Positions 24,701-32,998 of a stretch of 64,000 bases of DNA are shown piece by piece. Made by a program: the position numbers and the translations under genes. The notes under the pieces were generated by a model. It did no database searches. It saw nothing but the letters and a program-made list of their open reading frames with translations, and was not told the DNA's origin. Position 1 is the stretch's first letter, and each line of letters opens with the position of its first letter. Source of the stretch: Streptomyces sp. man185 (GTDB lineage Bacteria > Actinomycetota > Actinomycetes > Streptomycetales > Streptomycetaceae); assembly GCA_002551355.1 (NCBI GenBank), contig NTHE01000028.1, positions 35,696 to 99,695 on the forward strand. The letters run 5' to 3'.

Positions 24701-26038
24701 ATGAGCCTGCGGGCACGCATGACCGCTCCGGAGGAGCAGGGCGGGGCGCGGGAGGACAGCCACATGGTGGCCACCTACCGGGCCAAGCTGCTGGAGGAGA
24801 TCGACCTCGCGGAGATGTCCTCACTGGCCGCCGCCGACCGGCGGGCCCGGCTGGAACGCGTCCTCGGCCACATCATCAGCCGCGAGGGCCCGGTCCTCTC
24901 CACCGTCGAGCGCTCGCAGCTCATCCGCCGCGTCGTCGACGAGGCGCTCGGACTCGGCATCCTGGAACCGCTCCTGGAGGACGCGTCCATCACGGAGATC
25001 ATGGTCAACGGCCCCGACCAGATCTTCGTCGAGCGCAACGGCAAGGTCGAACAGCTCCCCATGCGCTTCGGCTCCCACGAGCAGCTGATGCAGACCATCG
25101 AGCGGATCGTGTCGACCGTCAACCGCCGCGTCGACGAGTCCAACCCGATGGTCGACGCCCGCCTGCCCAGCGGGGAACGTGTCAACGTGATCATCCCGCC
25201 GCTGTCGCTGACCGGCGCGACGCTCACCATCCGCCGCTTCCCGCGCTCCTTCACGCTCCAGGAGATGATCGGCTTCGGTTCGCTGGACGAGCAGATGCTG
25301 GTCCTGCTCGCCGGGCTCGTCCAGGCCAAGCTCAACATCATCGTGTCGGGAGCCACCGGCACCGGCAAGACGACCCTCCTCAACGCGCTCTCCGGGCTGA
25401 TTCCGAACGCCGAGCGCATCGTCACCATCGAGGACTCCGCCGAACTCCAGCTCCAGCAGAGCCACGTGATCCGGCTGGAGTCCCGCCCGGCGAACGTCGA
25501 GGGCAAGGGCCAGATCACCATCCGCGACCTGGTCCGCAACTCACTGCGTATGCGCCCCGACCGGATCGTCGTCGGTGAGGTCCGTGGCGGCGAGTCCCTC
25601 GACATGCTCCAGGCGATGTCCACCGGTCACGACGGCTCGCTGGCCACCGTCCACGCCAACAGCGCCGAGGACGCGCTGATGCGTCTGCAGACCCTCGCCT
25701 CGATGTCGGAGGTCGAGATCCCCTTCGAGGCGCTGCACGACCAGATCAACAGCGCCGTCGATGTGATCGTCCAGCTCACCCGGCACGCGGACGGGGCCAG
25801 GAAGGTGACCGAGATCGCCGTCCTGGACAGCCACGGCCGTGACCCCTACCGCATCGTCACGGTCGCCCGGTTCAACGCCCGGCCGATGGCCCCCGACGGC
25901 CGGATCCACGGCGACTTCCAGTACCTTCCGCTGCCCCGCAGGCTCGCCGAGCGCCTCTACCTGGCCAGCCAGCCCATTCCGCAGGCGTTCGGCGTCGCCC
26001 AGTCCGCCGAACAGCTCGCCACCCGAGAGGCCAACTAG
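24701..26038 (+). CDS. tadA: TadA/CpaF secretion ATPase
   Basis: A 445-residue hexameric motor ATPase that powers Flp pilus assembly at the inner face of the membrane. The N-terminal domain (about 25-150, ITEIMVNGPDQIFVERNGKV) precedes the catalytic domain with Walker A GATGTGKT at 217-224, the Asp box/Walker B (RIVVGEVRGGESLDMLQAM) and the GHDGSLATVHANS His box. ATG 24701 has a GAGGAG box 10 bases upstream. The longer frame starting at 24272 is out-of-frame pseudopilin sequence. Confidence 0.96.
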   Translation: MSLRARMTAPEEQGGAREDSHMVATYRAKLLEEIDLAEMSSLAAADRRARLERVLGHIISREGPVLSTVERSQLIRRVVDEALGLGILEPLLEDASITEIMVNGPDQIFVERNGKVEQLPMRFGSHEQLMQTIERIVSTVNRRVDESNPMVDARLPSGERVNVIIPPLSLTGATLTIRRFPRSFTLQEMIGFGSLDEQMLVLLAGLVQAKLNIIVSGATGTGKTTLLNALSGLIPNAERIVTIEDSAELQLQQSHVIRLESRPANVEGKGQITIRDLVRNSLRMRPDRIVVGEVRGGESLDMLQAMSTGHDGSLATVHANSAEDALMRLQTLASMSEVEIPFEALHDQINSAVDVIVQLTRHADGARKVTEIAVLDSHGRDPYRIVTVARFNARPMAPDGRIHGDFQYLPLPRRLAERLYLASQPIPQAFGVAQSAEQLATREAN

Positions 26039-26048
26039 GTACCGAGCC

Positions 26049-26993
26049 ATGGACAACGTCAACCTCCCCCTGGTCACCGTCGGTGTCACGCTGCTGTGCT
26101 GCGTGCTCGGCGTGATGGGCCTGCACGCCTACTCCGGCGGCAAGGCCGACCGCGACGCCCTCGTCGAGCGGCTCTCGCACGTCGGGCAGATCCCCGAGAC
26201 GGGCCGCGCCCGCCGCTTCAAGGGCCTCGACCGCAGGCTCCGTGCCACCGCCCTCGGCCGGAAGCTCGAGCTGAAGCTCGCCGCGACCGGCCTGGACATC
26301 ACACCCGGCGAGTTCCTCGTCTACGCGCTCGTCGCGATGGCCGGGCTGTGGATGATCGCCTCCTCCATGCTCGCCGCGTTCTTCGGCCCGGTCGCCGCAC
26401 TGGTCGGCCTGTGGGGCACCAACGCGTTCCTCAACTGGCAGCGGGTCAAGCGCACCGAGCGCTTCATCAACCAGCTCCCCGAGCTCTCCCGCATCCTCGC
26501 CAACGCCACCCAGGCGGGCCTGGCCCTGCGCACCTCGCTCTCGATGGCCGCCGAGGAGATGGAGGACCCGGCCGGCGAGGAACTGGCCCGGGTGGCCAGG
26601 CGACTGGCCGTCGGCGAACCCCTGGAGGACGCGCTGAGCGAGCTGACCGACCGGCTCCCCTCTCGCGAACTGGTCGTCCTGGTCACCACGTTGGTCCTCT
26701 CCAACCGGGCCGGCGGTACGGTGGTCAGCTCGCTGCGCAACCTCACCGAGACCCTGGAGGAGCGCAAGGAGACCCGCCGCGAGGTCAAGACCCAGCTCTC
26801 CCAGGTCACCGTCACCGCCTACGCCGTACCCATCTTCGGCATCGGCGCGATGCTCCTGATGAACGCGGTCATGCCCGGTGCGCTGGACCGGATGACGGGC
26901 GCCTTCATCGGCCAGGCGGCGGTGGTCGTGGCCATCGTGCTGTACGCCGTCGGCTTCGTCGTCATCCGCCGCCTGTCCCGTATCGACGTCTGA
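26049..26993 (+). CDS. tadB: TadB, type II/IV secretion F-domain membrane protein
   Basis: A 314-residue platform protein. Hydrophobic segments at the N-terminus, around residues 95-130 and two at the C-terminus flank a cytoplasmic T2SSF helical domain (LPELSRILANATQAGLALRT .. EELARVARRLAVGEPLEDAL). With TadC it forms the membrane platform moved by the TadA ATPase. It starts 10 bases after tadA and ends 22 bases before tadC. Confidence 0.92.
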   Translation: MDNVNLPLVTVGVTLLCCVLGVMGLHAYSGGKADRDALVERLSHVGQIPETGRARRFKGLDRRLRATALGRKLELKLAATGLDITPGEFLVYALVAMAGLWMIASSMLAAFFGPVAALVGLWGTNAFLNWQRVKRTERFINQLPELSRILANATQAGLALRTSLSMAAEEMEDPAGEELARVARRLAVGEPLEDALSELTDRLPSRELVVLVTTLVLSNRAGGTVVSSLRNLTETLEERKETRREVKTQLSQVTVTAYAVPIFGIGAMLLMNAVMPGALDRMTGAFIGQAAVVVAIVLYAVGFVVIRRLSRIDV

Positions 26994-27015
26994 CGAGCTG
27001 AGGGGAAGAACCGCC

Positions 27016-27903
27016 ATGGACCTGCTGCTAGCCCTGGTCGTCGGCCTCGCCGTCTACGGGGCCATCCACGGCATCCGGATGTACCGGGCCGACGCCAAAC
27101 TCCCCGGCGACCTGGCCGTCGCCCTGGAGTCCGGCTCCTCCCGCACCAGCGCGGTCGGCTCGGGCATCGACCGCCTCGGCATCCGCTGGGCCCCCGCGGT
27201 CCTGCGGATGATGGGCCCCAAGGCCGTCAACAAGAAGCGCCGCCAGATCGACCTGGCGGGCAACCCCGGCGGCCTCACCATCGACCGTTACGCGGCCCGC
27301 CGCGCGGTCTACGGCGCGCTGGGCCTCCTCGGAGCCTTCTCCATGCTCCTCCGAGGCCAGCTCTTCCTCGCCCTCCTGATGATCGCCTTCGGCCTGTTCT
27401 GGGTGGAGGCCGGGATCTGGTCGGCGATCCGCGTCCGCCGCGAGCACATCGAACGCACCCTGCCGGACTTCCTCGACGTGCTGGCCGTCGTCGTCTCCGC
27501 CGGGCTCGGCTTCCGGCAGGCGCTGGACCGGGTCGCGGAGAAGTACGAGGGCCCGTGGTCCGACGAACTGCGCATCACACTCCGCCAGATGGACATGGGC
27601 GTCAGCCGCCGCCAGGCCTTCGAGGAATTGCGCAGACGCAACGACTCCGAACAGGTCGCCATGTTCGTCACGACGCTCCAGCAGGGCGAGGAGCTGGGCG
27701 CGCCGATCGTCGAGACGCTGATCCAGATCGCCAACGACATGCGCCGCACCGACGCCCAGAACGCCCGCCGCAAGGCGGCCAGGGCGGTCCCGAAGGCGAC
27801 GTTCGCGGTGACCACGTTCCTGCTGCCCGGCACGCTTCTTCTGCTCACGGTCGGATTCGTTTACGGAGCCGACGTCGACTTCGGGTCCCTCACGGGCGGG
27901 TGA
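27016..27903 (+). CDS. tadC: TadC, type II/IV secretion F-domain membrane protein
   Basis: A 295-residue partner of TadB with the same layout: membrane segments near residues 1-18, around 95-135 and at the C-terminus, and a T2SSF domain (LPDFLDVLAVVVSAGLGFRQ, then RQAFEELRRRNDSEQVAMFV). The conserved EELGAPIVETLIQIANDMR helix is present. It completes the tadABC core and is followed 119 bases later by the sensor kinase. Confidence 0.92.
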   Translation: MDLLLALVVGLAVYGAIHGIRMYRADAKLPGDLAVALESGSSRTSAVGSGIDRLGIRWAPAVLRMMGPKAVNKKRRQIDLAGNPGGLTIDRYAARRAVYGALGLLGAFSMLLRGQLFLALLMIAFGLFWVEAGIWSAIRVRREHIERTLPDFLDVLAVVVSAGLGFRQALDRVAEKYEGPWSDELRITLRQMDMGVSRRQAFEELRRRNDSEQVAMFVTTLQQGEELGAPIVETLIQIANDMRRTDAQNARRKAARAVPKATFAVTTFLLPGTLLLLTVGFVYGADVDFGSLTGG

Positions 27904-28022
27904 CATGAACGACCGGCGGGATGGGGACGGAACTCCTGCGCCCCGGAACGCACCTCGAGCAACGGATGGAGGCACGCGGGGGCGCAGGAATCGTACGGGG
28001 ACACGAGGGAGGTGACAGGCAC

Positions 28023-29453
28023 ATGGCATTCCAACTCAGCGGCGCACAGTCCGGACTGACCGCGGAACTGGCCCGCGTCCACACCGGCACTCCGGCCCGC
28101 CCGGCCTTCGCCATCCAGGTCAACGCCCTTCAGGCGATGTGCCGGCAGGTCTTCGGCTTCCGGTTGGCGATGATCGCGATAGCGACCCCTTTCGCCATCA
28201 GCCACACCGCTCCCGGCCTGCCCACCTGGTTCATCGGCTCGGCGATCCTGGTCACCTTCATGGGCTCGTACGTCCTGTTCCGGGACTGGGAGCGCTTCGG
28301 CCCGGTCCTCCTGCGCCACCCCTGGCTCCTGGCCGTCGACGCGTCCTTCGGCGCCCTGCTGCTGATCACGGCGACGCCCGAGTCGACCCTCGCGTACGTC
28401 ACCGTCTGCACCCCGCTGCTGGCGGGCCTGGTCCACGGCTGGCGCGGCTCGGCGGTCTTCGCCGCCCTCCAGGTGGTCATCGTCGTCGGCGTGTACGCCA
28501 GCGTCCCGAAGCTGGAGGCGGGCGGAGCGACGGCCCTCCTGCTCCCCGGCTTCTGCGTGATCGCCGGGGCGGTCGGGGTCACCCTGCGCAACCTGCTCCT
28601 GCGCTTCGGAACGGCCACCCAGGCGCTCACCGAGACCCGGGCGCGACTGGCGGTGAACGAGGCGGTGGAGGGCGAACGCACGCGCCTGGCACGGGAGATG
28701 CATGACTCGGTCGCCAAGACCCTGCACGGTCTGGCGCTGGCCGCCGACGGACTGGCGGGCTCGGCCGACCGCATGGACCCGCCCACCGTGAAACTCCAGG
28801 CGGAGTTGGTCGCCCGAGCCGCCCGCCGGGCCGCCGCCGAGTCCCGGGAACTGCTCACGGACCTGCGCCGGGAACAGGGTCTGGAGGGCGGCGTCGACCT
28901 GGTTGCGGAACTGTCGGCCCAGGCCGAGGACTTCAGCGCGCGTCACCCGATCACGGCCACGTTTCGCCGCCTGTCCGAGGAGACCCCGGTGCCCCCGGTC
29001 CCGCAGGCGGTTGCCCGCCAGCTCCTCACGGTCGCCTCGGAGGCCATGGAGAACGCGAACCGCCACGCGGGCCCGACGTACCTGATCGTCCTCGCGGGCG
29101 TGAAGGGCGACATGCTCCGCGTCAGCGTGTACGACGACGGCCGCGGCCTGCCCGCCGGAACCACGCTGGAGGGGCTGCGCCGGGCGGGCCACTTCGGCCT
29201 GGTCGGCATGGTCGAGCGGGCCGCCTCGATCGGGGCCCGCATCAGGATCGGCCGGGGCAGGGCGGAGAAGGGGACGGAGGTGCGGGTGGAGGTACCGCTG
29301 GCGGCGCTGACGGGCTCGTCGGCCGAGGGCACCGTCACGCCGGCCCCCTCGCTTGCACCAGCACCAGCACCAGTCCCACCGCCCGCACCAGCACCACCGT
29401 CAGCACCAGCGCGCGAGAAGTCCGTAACCCCCACCCGTAACCCTCGACCCTGA
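28023..29453 (+). CDS. NarL-type membrane sensor histidine kinase in the Tad operon
   Basis: A 476-residue kinase: five to six membrane helices in the first 190 residues with almost no extracellular loop, a coiled linker (LTETRARLAVNEAVEGERTR), the HisKA_3 H-box REMHDSVAKTLHG with H227, and a HATPase with N-box ASEAMENANRHA and G-box VYDDGRGLP. The last 40 residues are an Ala/Pro repeat tail. ATG 28023 follows GGGAGGTG. It sits between tadC and its response regulator, so the pair probably controls pilus gene expression. The intramembrane sensor type suggests envelope-signal sensing. Confidence 0.92.
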   Translation: MAFQLSGAQSGLTAELARVHTGTPARPAFAIQVNALQAMCRQVFGFRLAMIAIATPFAISHTAPGLPTWFIGSAILVTFMGSYVLFRDWERFGPVLLRHPWLLAVDASFGALLLITATPESTLAYVTVCTPLLAGLVHGWRGSAVFAALQVVIVVGVYASVPKLEAGGATALLLPGFCVIAGAVGVTLRNLLLRFGTATQALTETRARLAVNEAVEGERTRLAREMHDSVAKTLHGLALAADGLAGSADRMDPPTVKLQAELVARAARRAAAESRELLTDLRREQGLEGGVDLVAELSAQAEDFSARHPITATFRRLSEETPVPPVPQAVARQLLTVASEAMENANRHAGPTYLIVLAGVKGDMLRVSVYDDGRGLPAGTTLEGLRRAGHFGLVGMVERAASIGARIRIGRGRAEKGTEVRVEVPLAALTGSSAEGTVTPAPSLAPAPAPVPPPAPAPPSAPAREKSVTPTRNPRP

Positions 29454-29467
29454 GAGGAGGTCGCAGC

Positions 29468-30436
29468 ATGCCGGACGATGTCTTCCCCACGCCGAACCAC
29501 TACGGGGCCACGGCTCACCCCCACGCCCCCCACCACACGGCGTCGCACATCCCGCTCACCCCGGCCCCCGGCCCCCAGCACACTGCGATCCAGTCCCCGT
29601 CCCCCTTCCCCCCGGGCCCCACCGCCCTGGCCGTCGAGCGCCTCCGGGTGGTGGTCGCGGACGACAACCCGGTGGTCCGGGCGGGCCTGGGCGTCCTGCT
29701 CTCGGGCCGTGCCGACATCCAGGTCGTGGCCGAGGCGGCGGACGGCCGCGAAGCCTACGAGAAGACGCTTCAGCACCGCCCTGACGTGGTCCTGCTCGAC
29801 GTCCGCATGCCCGGCGTGGACGGCATCTCCGCCCTGCCGCACCTGGTGGGCCTCGCGCCCGTGCTGATGCTGACGTACAGCAGGGAGAGCGAGATCGTCC
29901 ACGAAGCCTTGCGCCTGGGGGCGGGCGGCTACCTGGTGCACGGCGAGTTCACGGCGGACCAACTGGTCCAGGCGGTATGCGACACGAAGGACGGCCGCGC
30001 CAACTTCACCGTCACCGCCGCGGACGCCCTCCTGGCCCACATGCGCCACGGCACGCCGCCCCACCGGGGCCCCCTCCCCGAGGGACTGGGCTCGGCACTG
30101 GCGACGGCACCGGCCCCACTGCCCCCCCGCACCGCCGAACCTTCGGAAAGCCTTTCGCAACTGCAACCTGTTGTGGGACAGTCGTCTGTATCCGGGGGGT
30201 CGGTATCCGCCCCCAACAGGCAGAAGTACGGGCTGAGTTCGCGGGAGGTGGAGGTCATGGACCTGATTGCGTCCGGAATGAGTAATCAGCAGATCGCCGC
30301 CACCTGCTTCATCAGTGAGAAGACGGTCAAGAACCACATCAACCGCATCTTCACGAAGCTCCACAGCGCCACCCGCAGTGAGGCCATCGCTCACTGGCTG
30401 GGTACCGCGCCCCGGATCCCCGGGCGGCAGCCATGA
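29468..30436 (+). CDS. NarL/FixJ-family response regulator
   Basis: A 322-residue regulator with an unusual His/Pro-rich N-terminal extension of about 55 residues before the receiver (acidic pair D65-D66, phosphoacceptor D111 in LLDVRMPGVDG). A Pro/Thr linker of about 50 residues precedes a LuxR HTH (LSSREVEVMDLIASGMSNQQ, then KTVKNHINRIFTKL). It starts 14 bases after the kinase gene and ends 204 bases before the Flp pilin gene, which is the obvious candidate target. Confidence 0.93.
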   Translation: MPDDVFPTPNHYGATAHPHAPHHTASHIPLTPAPGPQHTAIQSPSPFPPGPTALAVERLRVVVADDNPVVRAGLGVLLSGRADIQVVAEAADGREAYEKTLQHRPDVVLLDVRMPGVDGISALPHLVGLAPVLMLTYSRESEIVHEALRLGAGGYLVHGEFTADQLVQAVCDTKDGRANFTVTAADALLAHMRHGTPPHRGPLPEGLGSALATAPAPLPPRTAEPSESLSQLQPVVGQSSVSGGSVSAPNRQKYGLSSREVEVMDLIASGMSNQQIAATCFISEKTVKNHINRIFTKLHSATRSEAIAHWLGTAPRIPGRQP

Positions 30437-30640
30437 CCGAGCGATCCGGCAACGAGGTGACCAAGAAGGCTTTTTGGGCCCGGGAATGGGCCCACGGGCC
30501 CTCTGCGCGAGCGCTGGTTCCCTCCTATGTTTCTCACGTCGCCAACGGCACCGGCCGGGAGGAAGCCGGTACCGAGGGCGGCACCGCAGAAGCATGCGAG
30601 TCGGCCGGCAACCGGTCGGCCGAATCCGGAGGGGAACACC
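30437..30640 (+). promoter_or_regulatory. Pilin leader region
   Basis: This 204-base gap before the Flp gene is rich in inverted repeats: the GGGCCC motif recurs at 30477-30503, CCGGC-type arms lie around 30551-30575, and a hairpin with TCGGCCGGCAACCGGTCGGCCGA spans 30601-30623 (inner arms). A GGAGGGG ribosome-binding site ends 8 bases before the pilin ATG. The region probably contains a separate pilin promoter and an mRNA-stabilising leader; no promoter hexamers are convincing. Confidence 0.45.
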
Positions 30641-30871
30641 ATGTCGGACATCACCCTGAAGACCGCCGTCCGCGTCAACGGCTGGGCCAACACCGCCGTC
30701 AGCGCCATTCAGAAGCGCTACGCGGCGAAGGACCGGGGTCAGACGGCGTTCGAGTACCTGGGCATCATCCTGGTGGTCGTGGCGATTATCGGGGCCATCG
30801 CGGCCTCCGGGATCGGCGGGAAGATCTCCGGCCGCATCGACGGACTGGTGACCTCTATCACCTCGAAATGA
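30641..30871 (+). CDS. flp: Flp-type major pilin
   Basis: A 76-residue prepilin with a long basic leader of about 33 residues, the cleavage region KDRGQTAFEYLGIIL, a single hydrophobic helix (VVVAIIGAIAASGIGG) and a short polar tail. The conserved Glu and Tyr after the glycine match the E-Y pair of class IVb Flp pilins. After processing by the prepilin peptidase (candidate at 41878) it would be the main fibre subunit. It overlaps the next pseudopilin by ATGA. Confidence 0.93.
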   Translation: MSDITLKTAVRVNGWANTAVSAIQKRYAAKDRGQTAFEYLGIILVVVAIIGAIAASGIGGKISGRIDGLVTSITSK

Positions 30872-31482
30872 CCCAGCTGCCACGGTCGGACCGAGGGCAG
30901 GCCTTCCCCATCTACATCATGATGGTGGCGGGCCTGCTCTTCCTTGCGTTGGCGTTCTTCGCTGTCGGCAAGGCTTCGGCCTTGCGAAACGGATCCCAGG
31001 GTGCGGCCGACGCCGCCGCGCTGGCCGCCGCTCAGAAGGCTCGGGACAACTTCGGGCCCGGATTCCTCGGCTCGCTGCCACTCAACACGCTGGACATCTT
31101 CCTCAACGCGCCTTTCGCCGCGCCCTGCGCCGAGGCAGCACGTCTGGCTGCCGCCAACGACGCGGACGAGAAGCTCTGCTATCCGACCCCGGGATACCTG
31201 CGTGACCGGATCACGGTCGAGGTGGAGGGGCGCAAGCCGGTGGACTCGCCGGTGATTCCTGGTTCGGAGAACAAGAAGGCCAAGGCCGAGGCCACCGCCG
31301 TGATCGAGTTCAACTGTCCCAATCCGAAGGCTGTTGACTTCAACAGTGACGGAGTCCAGGACCTCTTCGTCTTCACGTGCCGGACCGGCGAGATCGTCAA
31401 GATCACGACGGCGGAGATCACCCCTGGTCTGTGGGAGACCGTGAGCAGGACTCTCTTCGACGTGCGGTTGGTCGACCAGTGA
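30868..31482 (+). CDS. TadG-like pseudopilin with a calcium-loop-like motif
   Basis: A 204-residue protein with the leader SDRGQAFPIYIMMVAGLLFL, i.e. the DRGQ prepilin-type site, but lacking the glutamate of TadE and Flp, as in TadG/Rv3656c-neighbour proteins. A hydrophobic helix, an AADAAALAAAQ helix and an extracellular domain follow. The latter contains DFNSDGVQDLFVF, a DxNxDG calcium-loop pattern like that of FG-GAP repeats. Three or four cysteines may form disulfides. Translationally coupled to flp. Role: probably minor or tip pilin, inferred. Confidence 0.83.
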   Translation: MTQLPRSDRGQAFPIYIMMVAGLLFLALAFFAVGKASALRNGSQGAADAAALAAAQKARDNFGPGFLGSLPLNTLDIFLNAPFAAPCAEAARLAAANDADEKLCYPTPGYLRDRITVEVEGRKPVDSPVIPGSENKKAKAEATAVIEFNCPNPKAVDFNSDGVQDLFVFTCRTGEIVKITTAEITPGLWETVSRTLFDVRLVDQ

Positions 31483-31516
31483 CAGTGAAGCGAACGACGA
31501 GTAGAGGAATCGGACC

Positions 31517-32134
31517 ATGAGCATGCGACGGACCACGACGACCAGAAGGGCGATGACGGCTGTCTCGGTGACGGCCGCCCTGGCCCTCGCGCTCGCCGGC
31601 TGTGGCGACGACGGAGGCGACGAGCCCGGCAACGAGGGCTCCAGCGCGCCGTCGGCCCCTGCCAGCCCTTCCGCGGAGGACAAGGGCGAGTCGCAGCAGG
31701 AAGACACTGCGGCGGGGGAGAACGTGGACCCGGATGCCAAATTGGCCGAGGCGCGGGGCGAGGAGGGGCTGACACTCGTCGTCACTCAGGTGAAGCGTGA
31801 CGCAGGCGGCTTCGTCACTGTGCAGGCATCGATCAAGAATGGCGGTGACGGGACCCGCAACAGCGCCAGCTGGGGCGGACAGGAATCATTGGTTGTCGAG
31901 AAGAACCCCAACTCGGTAGCCGGTGCGACCTTGGTCGACAAGGTCGGCAAGAAGCGCTACTACGTTCTGCGGGACACCGACGCCCGGTGCCTGTGCACGA
32001 CGGCGATCGCTCCGTTGGCACCGGGTGAGACCGCCTCGGTCTTCATGCAGTTCCCCGCCCCGCCGCAGGGCACGACCGAGGTCGACTTCAATCTTCCTAC
32101 CTTCGCCACCACCTCGCTGAAGATTTCTGGGTGA
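31517..32134 (+). CDS. Putative lipoprotein of the Tad locus
   Basis: A 205-residue exported protein. The signal peptide ends in a lipobox ALALAGC (Cys near residue 29), then a Gly/Asp/Ser/Pro/Glu-rich linker of about 45 residues and a compact beta-rich domain (LTLVVTQVKRDAGGFVTVQA .. ETASVFMQFPAPP). Two cysteines form a CLC pair in DARCLCTT. I do not recognise a named domain, though the fold looks like a DUF4352/immunoglobulin-like type. It overlaps the OmpA gene by four bases, so both proteins probably work together at the membrane outer face. Confidence 0.8.
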   Translation: MSMRRTTTTRRAMTAVSVTAALALALAGCGDDGGDEPGNEGSSAPSAPASPSAEDKGESQQEDTAAGENVDPDAKLAEARGEEGLTLVVTQVKRDAGGFVTVQASIKNGGDGTRNSASWGGQESLVVEKNPNSVAGATLVDKVGKKRYYVLRDTDARCLCTTAIAPLAPGETASVFMQFPAPPQGTTEVDFNLPTFATTSLKISG

Positions 32135-32790
32135 GTGCGGCCATGAAGACCACCACCCGCTCCCGGGCGGCACGCAACGTGGGACAAGCCGTCGCAGTCG
32201 TCGTGCTTGTCGCCGGAACGACTCTCCTCGGGGCCTCACCCTCGTACGCCGACGACGGCCCGAGCGTTCCGCCCGGCACGGAGGCGACGTCCGAGCCGCC
32301 CGTTCCCACCGACCCGAACGACCCGGACCTGAAGATGCCCGAGGGCGGCACTCTCGCCCCCGGCCGGGTCCTCGACATCGTCCAGGTCGTGGAGGACCTC
32401 GGCGGCGAGGAACGCCGCGAGGACAGCAACGCCGACATCAAGTTCGCGCTCCAGGCGGAAGTCCTCTTCGGCAAGGACAGCGCGAAACTCGGCTCCGCGG
32501 CCAACGCCCGTATTGCCGCCATCGCTGAGGAGATCAAGAAGCAGAACGCGACCAAGGTCCGTGTCTTCGGCTTCACCGACGACCTCGGCTCCTCGGCCCA
32601 CGGAGACGTCCTCTCCAAGAAGCGCGCCGACGCCGTGCACGGGGTCCTGTCGAAGGAGCTCGGCCCCACGATCACGTACGAGATCCGGGGCTACGGAGAG
32701 CAGTACCCGATCGCCAGCAACAGCAACGAAGAGGGCCGGAAGAAGAACCGCCGCGTGGAGGTCTCCTTCCCGCGCGGCGAGGGTTCCTGA
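32131..32790 (+). CDS. OmpA-family peptidoglycan-binding protein
   Basis: A 219-residue exported protein: signal peptide (AVAVVVLVAGTTLLGASPSYA), an acidic linker, then an OmpA-C domain (about 100-215) with VLFGKDSAKLGSAANARIAA, VRVFGFTDDLGS (diaminopimelate-contacting Asp region) and the LSKKRADAVHGVL Arg. This domain grips meso- or LL-DAP peptidoglycan and could fix the pilus base to the wall in place of a secretin; that is inference from position. Start is GTG 32131, which overlaps the previous stop, or ATG 32143. Confidence 0.88.
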   Translation: MSAAMKTTTRSRAARNVGQAVAVVVLVAGTTLLGASPSYADDGPSVPPGTEATSEPPVPTDPNDPDLKMPEGGTLAPGRVLDIVQVVEDLGGEERREDSNADIKFALQAEVLFGKDSAKLGSAANARIAAIAEEIKKQNATKVRVFGFTDDLGSSAHGDVLSKKRADAVHGVLSKELGPTITYEIRGYGEQYPIASNSNEEGRKKNRRVEVSFPRGEGS

Positions 32791-32811
32791 CCTCTTCCGT
32801 ACCTCAGCACC

Positions 32812-32858
32812 ACGGCCCGGCTCGGCACGCGACGACTTCGCGCGCCGGGCCGGGCCGT
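32812..32858 (+). terminator. Hairpin at the end of the plus-strand Tad operon
   Basis: A long imperfect GC stem of about 19 pairs (arms 32812-32831 and 32838-32858) lies 22 bases after the OmpA stop. There is no T-run, as is common in Streptomyces. Confidence 0.6.
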
Positions 32859-32998
32859 CTGTCGTGACCACAGGAATCCGGCCATCTCCCCGCCGGCCCC
32901 GTCACCCGAACGGCGGACCGTCGTTTGCGTTGTGGGTTCATTGGGTGGGGCGCCGAGGTGCAGGTACGGACAGGCGTCGAGGAAGGGCGGAAGGTGTG

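Noticed and set aside
27921..28022. Upstream start for the sensor kinase
   Set aside because: The extra 34 residues are not kinase-like, and GGGAGGTG sits correctly before ATG 28023.
30433..30867. Long N-terminal extension of the TadG-like gene
   Set aside because: It would overlap the Flp pilin gene in another frame and the pilin leader; ATGA coupling at 30868 is standard for this operon.
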